A stretch of 47,883 nt of DNA, from NCBI GenBank assembly GCA_026417495.1, contig JAOADD010000071.1, forward strand, positions 1-47,883, read 5' to 3'. This DNA comes from Ignavibacteria bacterium (lineage in GTDB: Bacteria > Bacteroidota > Ignavibacteria > Tepidaquicellales > Tepidaquicellaceae). Below, in pieces: positions 36,751-44,556 of the stretch. The notes below the pieces were generated by a model. The model saw nothing but the letters and a program-made list of their open reading frames with translations, was not told the origin of the DNA and did no database searches. Within the stretch, counting starts at the first letter, position 1; each line of letters begins with the position of its first letter. The position numbers and the translations under genes were made by a program.

Positions 36751-37176
36751 TTATTCTAATTCATTAAGTAAATTATTCAGAAAATTCCTTAATTCTTTAA
36801 GATCATTTTTTAATTTTTCATCTTTACTTTCTTTTTTGTTCTCATCTTCTGATTTAAATAATTTTAATTCACCTCTGCTGCTTTCTTTACTGCTCGTTTC
36901 ATTTTCTCTAGCAAGTGGTGTACCTACTTTTTTATCTTCTTTCTGAAGATACGATTTTAATATTTTCTTCGCACCTTCAATTGTATATTTCTCATCTCTT
37001 AGCAGTTTTTTAATTAATAAAATTAATTTTATATCTTTATTTGTATATATTCGATTACCTGCTAAATTTTTTGCTGGTTTTAACTGTTCAAACTCTGTTT
37101 CCCAGTATCTTAATACATATTGTTCTAAATCAGTTATTTTACTTACTTCACTAATCGAATAATACAATTTTTGCAT
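36751..37176 (-). CDS. MerR-family transcriptional regulator
   Basis: 141 residues from ATG 37176, where MQKLYYSISEVSKITDL gives the usual MerR N-terminus; an ATG six codons upstream (37194) is the alternative. The helix-turn-helix and wing cover about 3-72, with YVLRYWETEF and NLAGNRIYTNKD as hallmarks. The C-terminal half is a charged coiled coil and has no metal-binding cysteines, so it is not a metal sensor of the MerR/CueR kind. A good promoter flanked by a 12-bp inverted repeat precedes it. It lies directly upstream of crtI in the same direction, so co-transcription with crtI or control of it is possible. Confidence 0.82.
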   Translation of the reverse strand: MQKLYYSISEVSKITDLEQYVLRYWETEFEQLKPAKNLAGNRIYTNKDIKLILLIKKLLRDEKYTIEGAKKILKSYLQKEDKKVGTPLARENETSSKESSRGELKLFKSEDENKKESKDEKLKNDLKELRNFLNNLLNELE

Positions 37177-37211
37177 TGCGAAGTTCTTTCTCATTTTTGA
37201 TTATTTTTTTT

Positions 37212-37252
37212 AAATATATATATTTTCTATCCTTTTGTCAATATATATATTT
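37212..37252 (-). promoter_or_regulatory. Promoter of the MerR-family gene, flanked by an inverted repeat
   Basis: On the minus strand TTGACA (37241-37236), a 17-nt spacer and TATATT (37218-37213) match the sigma-70 consensus at 11 of 12 positions. A 12-bp inverted repeat, AAATATATATAT (37212-37223) and ATATATATATTT (37241-37252), brackets the promoter with a 17-nt gap. The start would be near 37206, just upstream of the gene. The arms are simple AT alternation, so the repeat itself may be incidental. Confidence 0.65.
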
Positions 37253-37341
37253 ACTTTAAAATATTAATGTAATTATTAATATGAACCTATTAACTTGTTT
37301 AAAATTATGATAATTATATTAAAAAATTAAATTTAATTATT

Positions 37342-38121
37342 CTAATTTTCTTCTTTAAGTTTAGAAAATAACTTGTAAGTATTGTTGCTTACAATGTTAA
37401 TCAATTCATTATAGTTTACCCCGATTAATTCTGAGATTTTTGAAATTGTGTAAACTATATTTGCAGGTTCGTTTATCTTGTCTTTTATTGGAGAAGGTGT
37501 CATAAAAGGACTATCTGTTTCAAAAAGTAATTTTTCTGGTGGGATATTCTTTATTAGTGTTGCACTCTTATTATTTTTATATGTAATATTACCGCAAAAT
37601 GAGATAAAAAAATTTTTAAAATTCAAAATTTTCTGTAGATTTTCAAAATTCCCACTGAAACAATGAAATTGTCCTTTAAGTTTAGGACTTGAGATTTCTT
37701 CAATTATTCTTATTGTATCTTCAATTGAATTTCTTGTGTGAATAATAACAGGTAGTTCTTTTTCAATTGCTATTTTAATTTGCTCAGAGAAATAGTATTT
37801 TTGGTTGTCAATGTTGTCCTTATCCCAATAATAGTCCAAGCCAATTTCACCTACTGCAACAACTTTTTCATGTCCCAATAAATCATTTATTTTTTCTATA
37901 TCTTTGGTCTTAGAATTCTTAACTTCTGTTGGATGGATTCCTAACGCGACATAAATTTCAGAATATTTTTCTGCTATTGAAATAACCTCTCGTGATGTTT
38001 CTACATTAACTGCTGGAATTATAATTTTTACTACACCATTAGACTTTGCTCTATCAATAATTTCTTTAAGTTTACTTTTCAATTCAGGGTAATATAGGTG
38101 GGAATGGGTGTCAATTATCAT
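37342..38121 (-). CDS. tatD: TatD-family deoxyribonuclease
   Basis: 259 residues, full length. Metal ligands are visible in IDTHSHLYYP (H6, H8), VGEIGLDYYW, IIHTRNS, QFHCFSGN and LLFETDSPFMTP. TatD proteins are metal-dependent 3'-5' DNases/RNases implicated in DNA repair. The ATG at 38121 overlaps the 3' end of the upstream nucleoside phosphorylase gene by 11 nt. There is a 147-bp gap to the MerR-family gene, which has its own promoter. Confidence 0.94.
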   Translation of the reverse strand: MIIDTHSHLYYPELKSKLKEIIDRAKSNGVVKIIIPAVNVETSREVISIAEKYSEIYVALGIHPTEVKNSKTKDIEKINDLLGHEKVVAVGEIGLDYYWDKDNIDNQKYYFSEQIKIAIEKELPVIIHTRNSIEDTIRIIEEISSPKLKGQFHCFSGNFENLQKILNFKNFFISFCGNITYKNNKSATLIKNIPPEKLLFETDSPFMTPSPIKDKINEPANIVYTISKISELIGVNYNELINIVSNNTYKLFSKLKEEN

Positions 38122-38818
38122 AATGTGTTAAAATTAATTCTAATAATTTTTCAAGTTTCTTTGAAGATTTTGATGCTGAATTAATTACTATGCTGTGGTC
38201 TATAATTTCTGTTGAGAATTCTTTGAGAAGGTTTGTTATAATTGAAATACCTATTGTTTTTATGCCATATTTGGAACAAAGAAAAATCTCTGGTACAGTA
38301 GACATTCCAACAGAGTCAACTCCAATTTTTCTTAAAAACTTTATTTCATTACGAGTTTCATAAGTAGGACCAAGTAAAGCACAGTATACACCTTTTTTTA
38401 TATCAAAGGAATTATTTATGGCAATTTCATATATGTGATTTATTAGTTTTTTGTCATAATAAGTGATGTTTTGCCAATTTTTCAAAAATTTACCCATAAA
38501 ATTAATATGCGAATTCATTAGCATTAAATCTGATACTTTGAAAAATGGATTAATAGCACCAGAGGCATTTGTTATTATCATTAATTTTACATTATTTTCT
38601 TTTGCATAATTTACATTATAGAAAATTTGCTCAAAATCTTGAGTCTCGTATATATGAGAACGACCCTGAAATATGATTAATCTATTTTTCTGAAAAATTA
38701 ACTCCTTAATTACTTTTTTATGAACGCCACTAGACTTTATATTAATAACATTATGAATATATTTTTCGAATGATTTTAACTTAATACCTGAACCTAATAT
38801 TACACCTATAGTTTTCAT
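38111..38818 (-). CDS. Purine nucleoside phosphorylase (trimeric, class I)
   Basis: 235 residues, shorter than the usual ~270. Phosphate- and ribose-site motifs are present: VILGSG (6-11), FQGRSHIYET (50-59), TNASGAINPFF and GPTYETRNE. The base-binding asparagine is in SIITNLL, which suggests 6-oxopurines (guanosine, inosine), and VGMSTVPE is the family signature. It splits purine nucleosides with phosphate in the salvage pathway and would feed the same nucleotide pool as the deoxynucleoside kinase elsewhere in the window. MTA phosphorylases are close relatives and cannot be fully excluded. It overlaps tatD by 11 nt. Confidence 0.85.
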   Translation of the reverse strand: MKTIGVILGSGIKLKSFEKYIHNVINIKSSGVHKKVIKELIFQKNRLIIFQGRSHIYETQDFEQIFYNVNYAKENNVKLMIITNASGAINPFFKVSDLMLMNSHINFMGKFLKNWQNITYYDKKLINHIYEIAINNSFDIKKGVYCALLGPTYETRNEIKFLRKIGVDSVGMSTVPEIFLCSKYGIKTIGISIITNLLKEFSTEIIDHSIVINSASKSSKKLEKLLELILTHYDN

Positions 38819-38845
38819 GTTTATTTACAAAGATAACCTATGTTT

Positions 38846-38874
38846 ATTATATAAAAAATTACATTTTAAGTCAT
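38846..38874 (-). promoter_or_regulatory. Likely promoter of the nucleoside phosphorylase gene
   Basis: On the minus strand ATGACT (38874-38869), a 17-nt spacer and a perfect TATAAT (38851-38846) lie about 28 nt before ATG 38818, giving a predicted 5' leader of roughly 20 nt. The -35 box matches at four of six positions. Confidence 0.45.
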
Positions 38875-38935
38875 TTTAATTTAAGTTATATTGTAAAAAA
38901 TGTTCTTTTATTAAACTAAATTACAATTATTTATT

Positions 38936-39679
38936 ATGAAAAGAATGCTATTATTTTTGTTATTAATCATTATTGTTTCTATTAATGGATATGGTCAATC
39001 TTTTGTTTTTTATAGAATATCGCCACCAATTGTTCAAGGTGATACTTCAAGTATAAACCCTACTGTTACAAAAGGAATATTAAAAAATACCTCTTCAACT
39101 CCTTTATCATTTAAGTATGTAAGAGTTTTAAACAACTTACCACCAACATGGACATCACAACTTTGCGCTGGCGGATACTGTTTCGCACCTGAAATTGACA
39201 CTTTACCACCATATCCATTTCCACCCATCACATTACAACCAAATCAAATTGATACTATGACGATTGATGTTATGGGTCTTGTTGCTGGAACTGGTACTAT
39301 TGTTATTAAAGCATATTTATATTCTAATCCATCGAATTTTCAAAAAGATACTTTTAGAGTTCAACTTAATTATCCGAGTTTAGTAAAATACAAAAATGAG
39401 ATTGTTGAAAATTACTCTCTGAAACAAAATTACCCAAATCCCTTTAATCCATTAACTTTGATAGAATTTACAATACCTGAGAATCAAACAGTGAGCTTAA
39501 TTGTGTATGATATTTTAGGTAATGAGGTGATTAGATTAATTGATAATCAAAATTTAAAAGCAGGTAAATATTCAGTTGATTTTAATGCTGCTAATTTGAA
39601 TTTATCAAGTGGTATGTATTTTTATTCTATCATAACTGAAAAATTCAGAGATTCAAAAAAGATGGTTCTTACCAAATAA
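38936..39679 (+). CDS. Secreted protein with T9SS type A sorting domain
   Basis: 247 residues. A signal peptide covers 1-20 (ends GYGQ). Residues ~22-147 form a beta-rich, Ig-like domain with two cysteines in CAGGYC (77-82) flanked by TWTSQL. The C-terminal ~80 residues are a type A sorting domain: QNYPNPFNP (164-172), IEFTIPENQTV, VYDILGNEV and a final SGMYFYSI with KKMVLTK. That domain targets proteins through the type IX secretion system to the cell surface or medium. The function of the Ig-like part is unknown. nuoI follows after 9 nt. Confidence 0.88.
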   Translation: MKRMLLFLLLIIIVSINGYGQSFVFYRISPPIVQGDTSSINPTVTKGILKNTSSTPLSFKYVRVLNNLPPTWTSQLCAGGYCFAPEIDTLPPYPFPPITLQPNQIDTMTIDVMGLVAGTGTIVIKAYLYSNPSNFQKDTFRVQLNYPSLVKYKNEIVENYSLKQNYPNPFNPLTLIEFTIPENQTVSLIVYDILGNEVIRLIDNQNLKAGKYSVDFNAANLNLSSGMYFYSIITEKFRDSKKMVLTK

Positions 39680-39688
39680 CTTTGTTTT

Positions 39689-40180
39689 ATGCCAATAGTT
39701 AAAGAAAAAGATTTAACATTTTTAGAAAAGACATATATTCCTCAAATATTAAAAGGTCTTATCTTAACATTTAAAGAAATTTTTAAACCTAAATTCACAA
39801 GACAATATCCAGAGGAAAAATGGGAACCTCCTGCATCATTCAGAGGACGTCCTGTTTTGGTTTTAGAAGATAATGGTAGGGAAAGATGTGTAGCATGTGG
39901 CTTGTGTTCTAGAGTTTGTCCTGCGCTTGCAATTGAAGTTCAAGCAGCAGAAACGGAATTAGAAAAAGAACGCTATCCTGAAAAATTTGAAATTAATATG
40001 GTGAGATGCATTTTTTGTGGATTATGTGAAGAAGTATGTCCAGAAGAAGCAATTGTTATGAGTGATGAATTCGAACTAGTTTTCAATTCACAGGAAGAAG
40101 CTATTTTTGGAAAAGATAAATTACTCGTTCCAAAAGAAAAACTTAAAAAAAGACTTGAATTTTTAAAGAAATTTCGTTGA
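39689..40180 (+). CDS. nuoI: NADH-quinone oxidoreductase subunit I (NuoI)
   Basis: 163 residues. Two 4Fe-4S motifs are intact: C67-x2-C70-x2-C73-x3-C77 and C107-x2-C110-x2-C113-x3-C117, each followed by proline. The N-terminal [21 protein letters not shown] and [17 protein letters not shown] are typical of NuoI. The subunit carries clusters N6a and N6b in the peripheral arm of complex I. No other nuo gene is present in the window, so it lies apart from the main operon. It starts 9 nt after the T9SS cargo gene. Confidence 0.9.
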   Translation: MPIVKEKDLTFLEKTYIPQILKGLILTFKEIFKPKFTRQYPEEKWEPPASFRGRPVLVLEDNGRERCVACGLCSRVCPALAIEVQAAETELEKERYPEKFEINMVRCIFCGLCEEVCPEEAIVMSDEFELVFNSQEEAIFGKDKLLVPKEKLKKRLEFLKKFR

Positions 40181-40234
40181 GTGTTTTGATGTGCCAACTT
40201 TTTGAGGAAATTTATTTATTTAATTAAGTTAAGC

Positions 40235-41542
40235 ATGGATAATATTGAATCTCAGTTTTTCCAAATGTTTATTGTTTTTGCCCTTATTATTAGTAATGGT
40301 ATTTTTGTCGCTTTTGAATATGCTCTTATAAGAGTTAGGGATTCTGAACTTGCTTCCCTTATAAAAAAAGGGAATAAAAAAGCAGTTCTTGTTAGCAGTA
40401 CTAAAGCTAAAATTGAAAAATATATTTCAGCAACACAATTAGGTATTACACTTGTTAACTTGCTTTTGGGATGGTTTGGTGATGAAGTTATGTATTCCAT
40501 TTTCTATCCTTTATATTCTCTCTTTGGCATGCATGAAAATATTACTACCACTGTAACAACAGTTTCAGGAATTGCATTAATTACTTTTTTAACAGTAGTA
40601 CTCGGTGAATTTGTGCCTAAAGTTGTAGCAATAAGAAAAACGCTACCTGTTTCTTTTTGGTTAGCAAGACCAATTAAGTTATTCTATTCAATATTCAAAC
40701 CTTTTATTTTCCTTTTAGAAAAGACTGGCAACTATATTCTTAAAATTATTAACATTGAACCTACCTCAAAGTTGGAAGAAGTTAGTTCTCAAGAAGAAAT
40801 TGAATACATTATTGAAGAAGGTGTAAAATCTGGTGTTATCGATTCCACTGAACATCAACTTATACAAAACATATTTGAATTTAATGATAAAATGGTAAAA
40901 GATATAATGGTGCCGAGAAACAATATTGTTGCTATAGAGATAGATTCACCAAGAGATAAAATTATTGAGACTATTATAGAACAGGGATATTCAAGAATAC
41001 CTGTATATAAAGAAACAATTGATAATATAGTTGGTATCTTATACTCAAAAGATTTAATAAGTGCTGCAGAGTATCGTGGGCTAATAGTTTTACAGGATAT
41101 ATTAAGAACAGCCACATTTATACCAGAAACAAAAAGAATAGGGGAAACTCTTAAAGAGTTCCAAAAAAAGAGAATACAAATGGGAATAGTTATAAACGAG
41201 CATGGTGGTGTGGAAGGACTTGTGACTCTTGAAGATATCATAGAGGAAATTGTCGGTGAAATTGAAGATGAATACGACATTGAGAGTATTAAAATTCAAA
41301 AAGATGAATCTGGTGTTTATCTGGTAAATCCTATTATTGAAATTAAAGAATTTAATGAATATTTTAATACTGAAATTCCCGAACAAAGTGATGAGTATAG
41401 AACATTAAGTGGATTTTTGCAATTTATAACTGGTAAAATACCAAATTTAAATGATAGGATTGAATATAAAGACCTGATTTTTATCGTAAATAAAAAAGAA
41501 GGGAATAAACTTTTACAGCTAAAAGTTTATAAAAAAAGTTGA
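40235..41542 (+). CDS. CNNM/HlyC-CorC family membrane protein with CBS domains
   Basis: 435 residues from ATG 40235; a TTG 11 codons earlier (40202) is possible. The DUF21/CNNM membrane part has about four helices (to ~145) with GIFVAFEYALIRVRDSEL near its start and TVVLGEFVPKVVAIR in the middle. Two CBS domains follow (about 190-310) with VKDIMVPRNNIVAIE and a GGVEGLVTLEDIIEEIVGEI block (parts at 325-345). The C-terminal CorC_HlyC domain ends the protein. Relatives are linked to Mg2+ or Co2+ export; the old hemolysin name is not meaningful. It starts 54 nt after nuoI. Confidence 0.9.
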   Translation: MDNIESQFFQMFIVFALIISNGIFVAFEYALIRVRDSELASLIKKGNKKAVLVSSTKAKIEKYISATQLGITLVNLLLGWFGDEVMYSIFYPLYSLFGMHENITTTVTTVSGIALITFLTVVLGEFVPKVVAIRKTLPVSFWLARPIKLFYSIFKPFIFLLEKTGNYILKIINIEPTSKLEEVSSQEEIEYIIEEGVKSGVIDSTEHQLIQNIFEFNDKMVKDIMVPRNNIVAIEIDSPRDKIIETIIEQGYSRIPVYKETIDNIVGILYSKDLISAAEYRGLIVLQDILRTATFIPETKRIGETLKEFQKKRIQMGIVINEHGGVEGLVTLEDIIEEIVGEIEDEYDIESIKIQKDESGVYLVNPIIEIKEFNEYFNTEIPEQSDEYRTLSGFLQFITGKIPNLNDRIEYKDLIFIVNKKEGNKLLQLKVYKKS

Positions 41543-41551
41543 TAAAATATT

Positions 41552-42334
41552 ATGTACACAAAAAAGTTTATAATTGTATTATATGAGCGCTTCATAAATT
41601 TCTTTACAGATATAGGTAATTTTACCATTTTATTTATTGGAATTATTAAAAGTTTACATAGAGTTTTTAGAGATAGAAGGTTAATAATAAACCAGATGGT
41701 TCATGTGGGTGTGAATTCATTATTGCTTGTCTCAATTATAGGTTTCTTTACTGGTGTTGTGGCTTCTTGGCAAGCATCTTATCAGATTGGAGATTTGATT
41801 TCCAAGAACTTTCTTGGCTCCGCAACCTCTAAAGCAATTATTCTTGAACTTGGTCCTGTTCTTTCTGCAATAGTACTTGCAGGTAGAGTGGGTGCTTCTA
41901 TTTCTGCAGAAATTGGAACAATGAAAGTAACGGAACAAATAGATGCTTTAGAGTCTATGGCAATCAACCCTGTTAGATATCTTGCTATGCCAAGAGTTGT
42001 TGCAACAACTTTGATGATGCCTGTACTTGTTATCTATGCGAGTGCTGTTGCAATCTTTGGTTCATATTTAGCAGCAGTAGTTTTTCTTGAAGTCCCTCCT
42101 ACTTCTTTTATGAATGGGTTCAGGAACAATTTCTTAATGAAAGATGTATTCGCAGCTATTATTAAAGCACTTTTCTTTGGTGTTTCTGTTTCTTCAATTG
42201 GATGTTTTTATGGCTTTAAAACTACGGAAGGTGCTCAAGGGGTGGGACTTTCTACAATTAAAGCATTTGTTATTTCTGCTGCTGTTATTTTAATTCTTGA
42301 TTCTTTATTATGGAATTTCCTTATTGGTGGTTAA
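41552..42334 (+). CDS. mlaE: MlaE-family ABC transporter permease
   Basis: 260 residues with five or six membrane helices. Family motifs include ILELGPVLSAIVLAGRVGAS (95-114), EIGTMKVTEQIDALESMAINP and RYLAMPRVVATTLMMPVL, read as consecutive blocks. MlaE is the inner-membrane permease of the Mla system, which moves phospholipids between the inner and outer membranes. The usual partners MlaF (ATPase) and MlaD (MCE protein) are not adjacent; tRNA-Val and pyrC follow instead. It lies 9 nt after the CBS-domain gene. Confidence 0.92.
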   Translation: MYTKKFIIVLYERFINFFTDIGNFTILFIGIIKSLHRVFRDRRLIINQMVHVGVNSLLLVSIIGFFTGVVASWQASYQIGDLISKNFLGSATSKAIILELGPVLSAIVLAGRVGASISAEIGTMKVTEQIDALESMAINPVRYLAMPRVVATTLMMPVLVIYASAVAIFGSYLAAVVFLEVPPTSFMNGFRNNFLMKDVFAAIIKALFFGVSVSSIGCFYGFKTTEGAQGVGLSTIKAFVISAAVILILDSLLWNFLIGG

Positions 42335-42338
42335 ATAT

Positions 42339-42412
42339 GGGCAATTGGCGCAGTTGGTTAGCGCGCTTCCTTCACACGGAAGAGGTCACAGGTTCGAATC
42401 CTGTATTGCCCA
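42339..42412 (+). tRNA. tRNA-Val (anticodon CAC)
   Basis: 74 nt. The acceptor stem GGGCAAT (42339-42345) pairs with ATTGCCC (42405-42411), followed by discriminator A. The anticodon arm CTTCC-TTCACAC-GGAAG gives CAC, reading GUG. The T arm ACAGG-TTCGAAT-CCTGT is canonical. The CCA end is not encoded. It lies 4 nt after the mlaE stop and 3 nt before the pyrC ATG, with no room for its own terminator, so it must be cut out of a longer transcript. Confidence 0.96.
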
Positions 42413-42415
42413 CTG

Positions 42416-43696
42416 ATGAATTTGATTTTAGAAAATATTAAAGTTATCTCACCTTTAGATAAATTAAACAGTACATTTAATCTACTCATCCTTGATGGAA
42501 AAATCGCCAGATTAACAAGAGAAAAAATTTTACTCAACAATACTAAGTCAATTGATCTAACAGGTAAAACTGCTATTCCTGGTTTGTTTGATATGCATAC
42601 ACATTTTAGAGAGCCTGGTCAGACTTATAAAGAAGACATTTTTACGGGCTCACAGGCTGCTGCTAATGGTGGTTTTACAGGTGTTCTTTTAATGCCAAAC
42701 ACAGATCCACCTGTTGATTCTCCTGAAATTATAGATTACATTTATGAAAAATCTAAAGATAATATTGTTGATATTTATACAACTGCATGTTTAACAAAGG
42801 AAAGAAAAGGACTAAAATTATCTAATATCGAAAATTGTTTAAAAGCGGGAGCAATTGCATTTACTGATGACGGAAGTCCTGTTTTAAATTCTGAATTGCT
42901 TAATCAGGGATTTAAATATTCTGCAAAATATAAATTCCCGTTTTTACAACACGCTGAAAATTATAACCTTCATAGTAACGGAGTTGTAAATGAAGGAAAG
43001 ATTTCTAAACTCCTGAAACTAAATGGTATACCTGAAGAGAGTGAATCATCTGTTATCTCATCAGATATTTTACTTTTAAAACAAAACAGAGATGCACTTT
43101 ACCACATTCAACATATATCCTGTGAAAAGTCAATTAAAATAATAAAGGAAGCAAAATGTGAAGGTTTGAATGTTTCTGTCGAAGTCTGCCCACATCATTT
43201 TATACTTGATGAAGAAGCATGCATAAATTTTGGGACTAATGCAAAAATGAATCCTCCATTAAGAACAAAAAAAGATGTTGAAGCAATATTAAATGCTATA
43301 TCTGAAAATATTATAGATGTGATTGCATCTGACCACGCTCCACATTCGAACGAAGAAAAACTATTACCTATGAGTATTGCTCCATTTGGAATTATTGGAT
43401 TAGAAACTACTGTAAGTTTAACCTATACCTATTTGCTCAAGAAACGATATATAACTATTGAAAGAATGATTGAGCTTCTTTCAATTAATCCAAGAAAAGT
43501 TTTAGGTCTTGAGCAAATTAAAATTAGAGAAGGGGAGAAAGCAAATCTAACTATTCTTGATACTGAGTGCGTGTATAGAATAAATAAAAATAAATTTTAT
43601 TCAAAGAGTAGAAATACTCCCTTTGACAATTTTGAAGTGCAATGTAAACCATTTGCTATTATTAATAACAACAATATTTTCTTTTCTGATCTTTAA
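42416..43696 (+). CDS. pyrC: Dihydroorotase
   Basis: 426 residues, class I type. The metal-binding FDMHTHFREPG (H61, H63), the LLMPNTDPPVD block, QHAEN, IQHIS and ASDHAPHS are all present. It cyclises carbamoyl aspartate to dihydroorotate in pyrimidine synthesis. It belongs to the long ~420-residue group and has all ligands, so it is catalytic and not the inactive PyrC' of aspartate transcarbamoylase complexes. The ATG is only 3 nt past the tRNA-Val discriminator base, so no Shine-Dalgarno site exists on a processed message. Confidence 0.95.
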   Translation: MNLILENIKVISPLDKLNSTFNLLILDGKIARLTREKILLNNTKSIDLTGKTAIPGLFDMHTHFREPGQTYKEDIFTGSQAAANGGFTGVLLMPNTDPPVDSPEIIDYIYEKSKDNIVDIYTTACLTKERKGLKLSNIENCLKAGAIAFTDDGSPVLNSELLNQGFKYSAKYKFPFLQHAENYNLHSNGVVNEGKISKLLKLNGIPEESESSVISSDILLLKQNRDALYHIQHISCEKSIKIIKEAKCEGLNVSVEVCPHHFILDEEACINFGTNAKMNPPLRTKKDVEAILNAISENIIDVIASDHAPHSNEEKLLPMSIAPFGIIGLETTVSLTYTYLLKKRYITIERMIELLSINPRKVLGLEQIKIREGEKANLTILDTECVYRINKNKFYSKSRNTPFDNFEVQCKPFAIINNNNIFFSDL

Positions 43697-43780
43697 TGAA
43701 TTCGATTAATTTTATTTTTAGATTTTTAGGTTTGATTAAGAATTTTGAATATGATATTTTTTAAAATTTAAATTTTATGA

Positions 43781-44554
43781 ATGAGTAAAGTAATTTCAGT
43801 TTGTATACCGAAAGGTGGAGTTGGAAAAACTACTATAGCGGTTAATTTAGCTGCATCACTTGCTGTTGCAGAAAAGAAAACTTTACTTATTGATGCAGAC
43901 CCATTTGGTGCTTCTGCAATTGCTCTTGGATTTACACAGAATAAAATTAAAGCAGGAATTTCCGATATTTTTAACTTATCTAAATCAATTAAATTCACAA
44001 TTCATAATACTGATTTAAAATATCTACATTTTATCCCTGCAAATATTAATTCAATAAGACTTGATGAAAAGTTTTCAAAATCTACAAATGATCGTTCTGT
44101 TCTAAAGAAAGCACTAAAAACTATTAGAAATCAGTATGATTATATCATAATTGACTGTCCTCCTATTCTTACAGGAATTACAACAAATGCATTAAACACT
44201 TCAAATTCAATTCTCATTCCTATTAGGAGTGGACATTTATCATTAGAAGCAGTAGATAAATTAATTCAATTTGTTAATTGGTTAAGAGATACATCAAATC
44301 CAAACCTTGAAATAGAAGGTATTGTTTTCAATATGTATGAAAAGTACTCTAAAGTCACTGAAATATCAGAAAAAGAATTAAGATTGAAATATAAATCTTA
44401 TATATTAAACACTGTTATCCCTGTTTCAAACTTACTGAATGAAGCAACATTCTATGGTAAACCTTTATGCCTTTATAAAATAAATTCAGTTGGTGCAATT
44501 GCATTTTTAGATCTTGCTTATGAAATTATATGTAAAAATGAAAATATTATTTAG
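43781..44554 (+). CDS. ParA/Soj-type ATPase
   Basis: 257 residues. The deviant Walker A motif KGGVGKTT is at 11-18, with LLIDADPFGAS (Walker A') near 36 and YIIIDCPPI (Walker B) near 126. Such ATPases dimerise on ATP and position chromosomes, plasmids or protein clusters. No parB or parS-like repeat is beside it, so chromosome partitioning is not assured; a role in positioning another cargo is equally possible. It begins 84 nt after pyrC and is followed by valS after 2 nt. Confidence 0.85.
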   Translation: MSKVISVCIPKGGVGKTTIAVNLAASLAVAEKKTLLIDADPFGASAIALGFTQNKIKAGISDIFNLSKSIKFTIHNTDLKYLHFIPANINSIRLDEKFSKSTNDRSVLKKALKTIRNQYDYIIIDCPPILTGITTNALNTSNSILIPIRSGHLSLEAVDKLIQFVNWLRDTSNPNLEIEGIVFNMYEKYSKVTEISEKELRLKYKSYILNTVIPVSNLLNEATFYGKPLCLYKINSVGAIAFLDLAYEIICKNENII

Positions 44555-44556
44555 TT

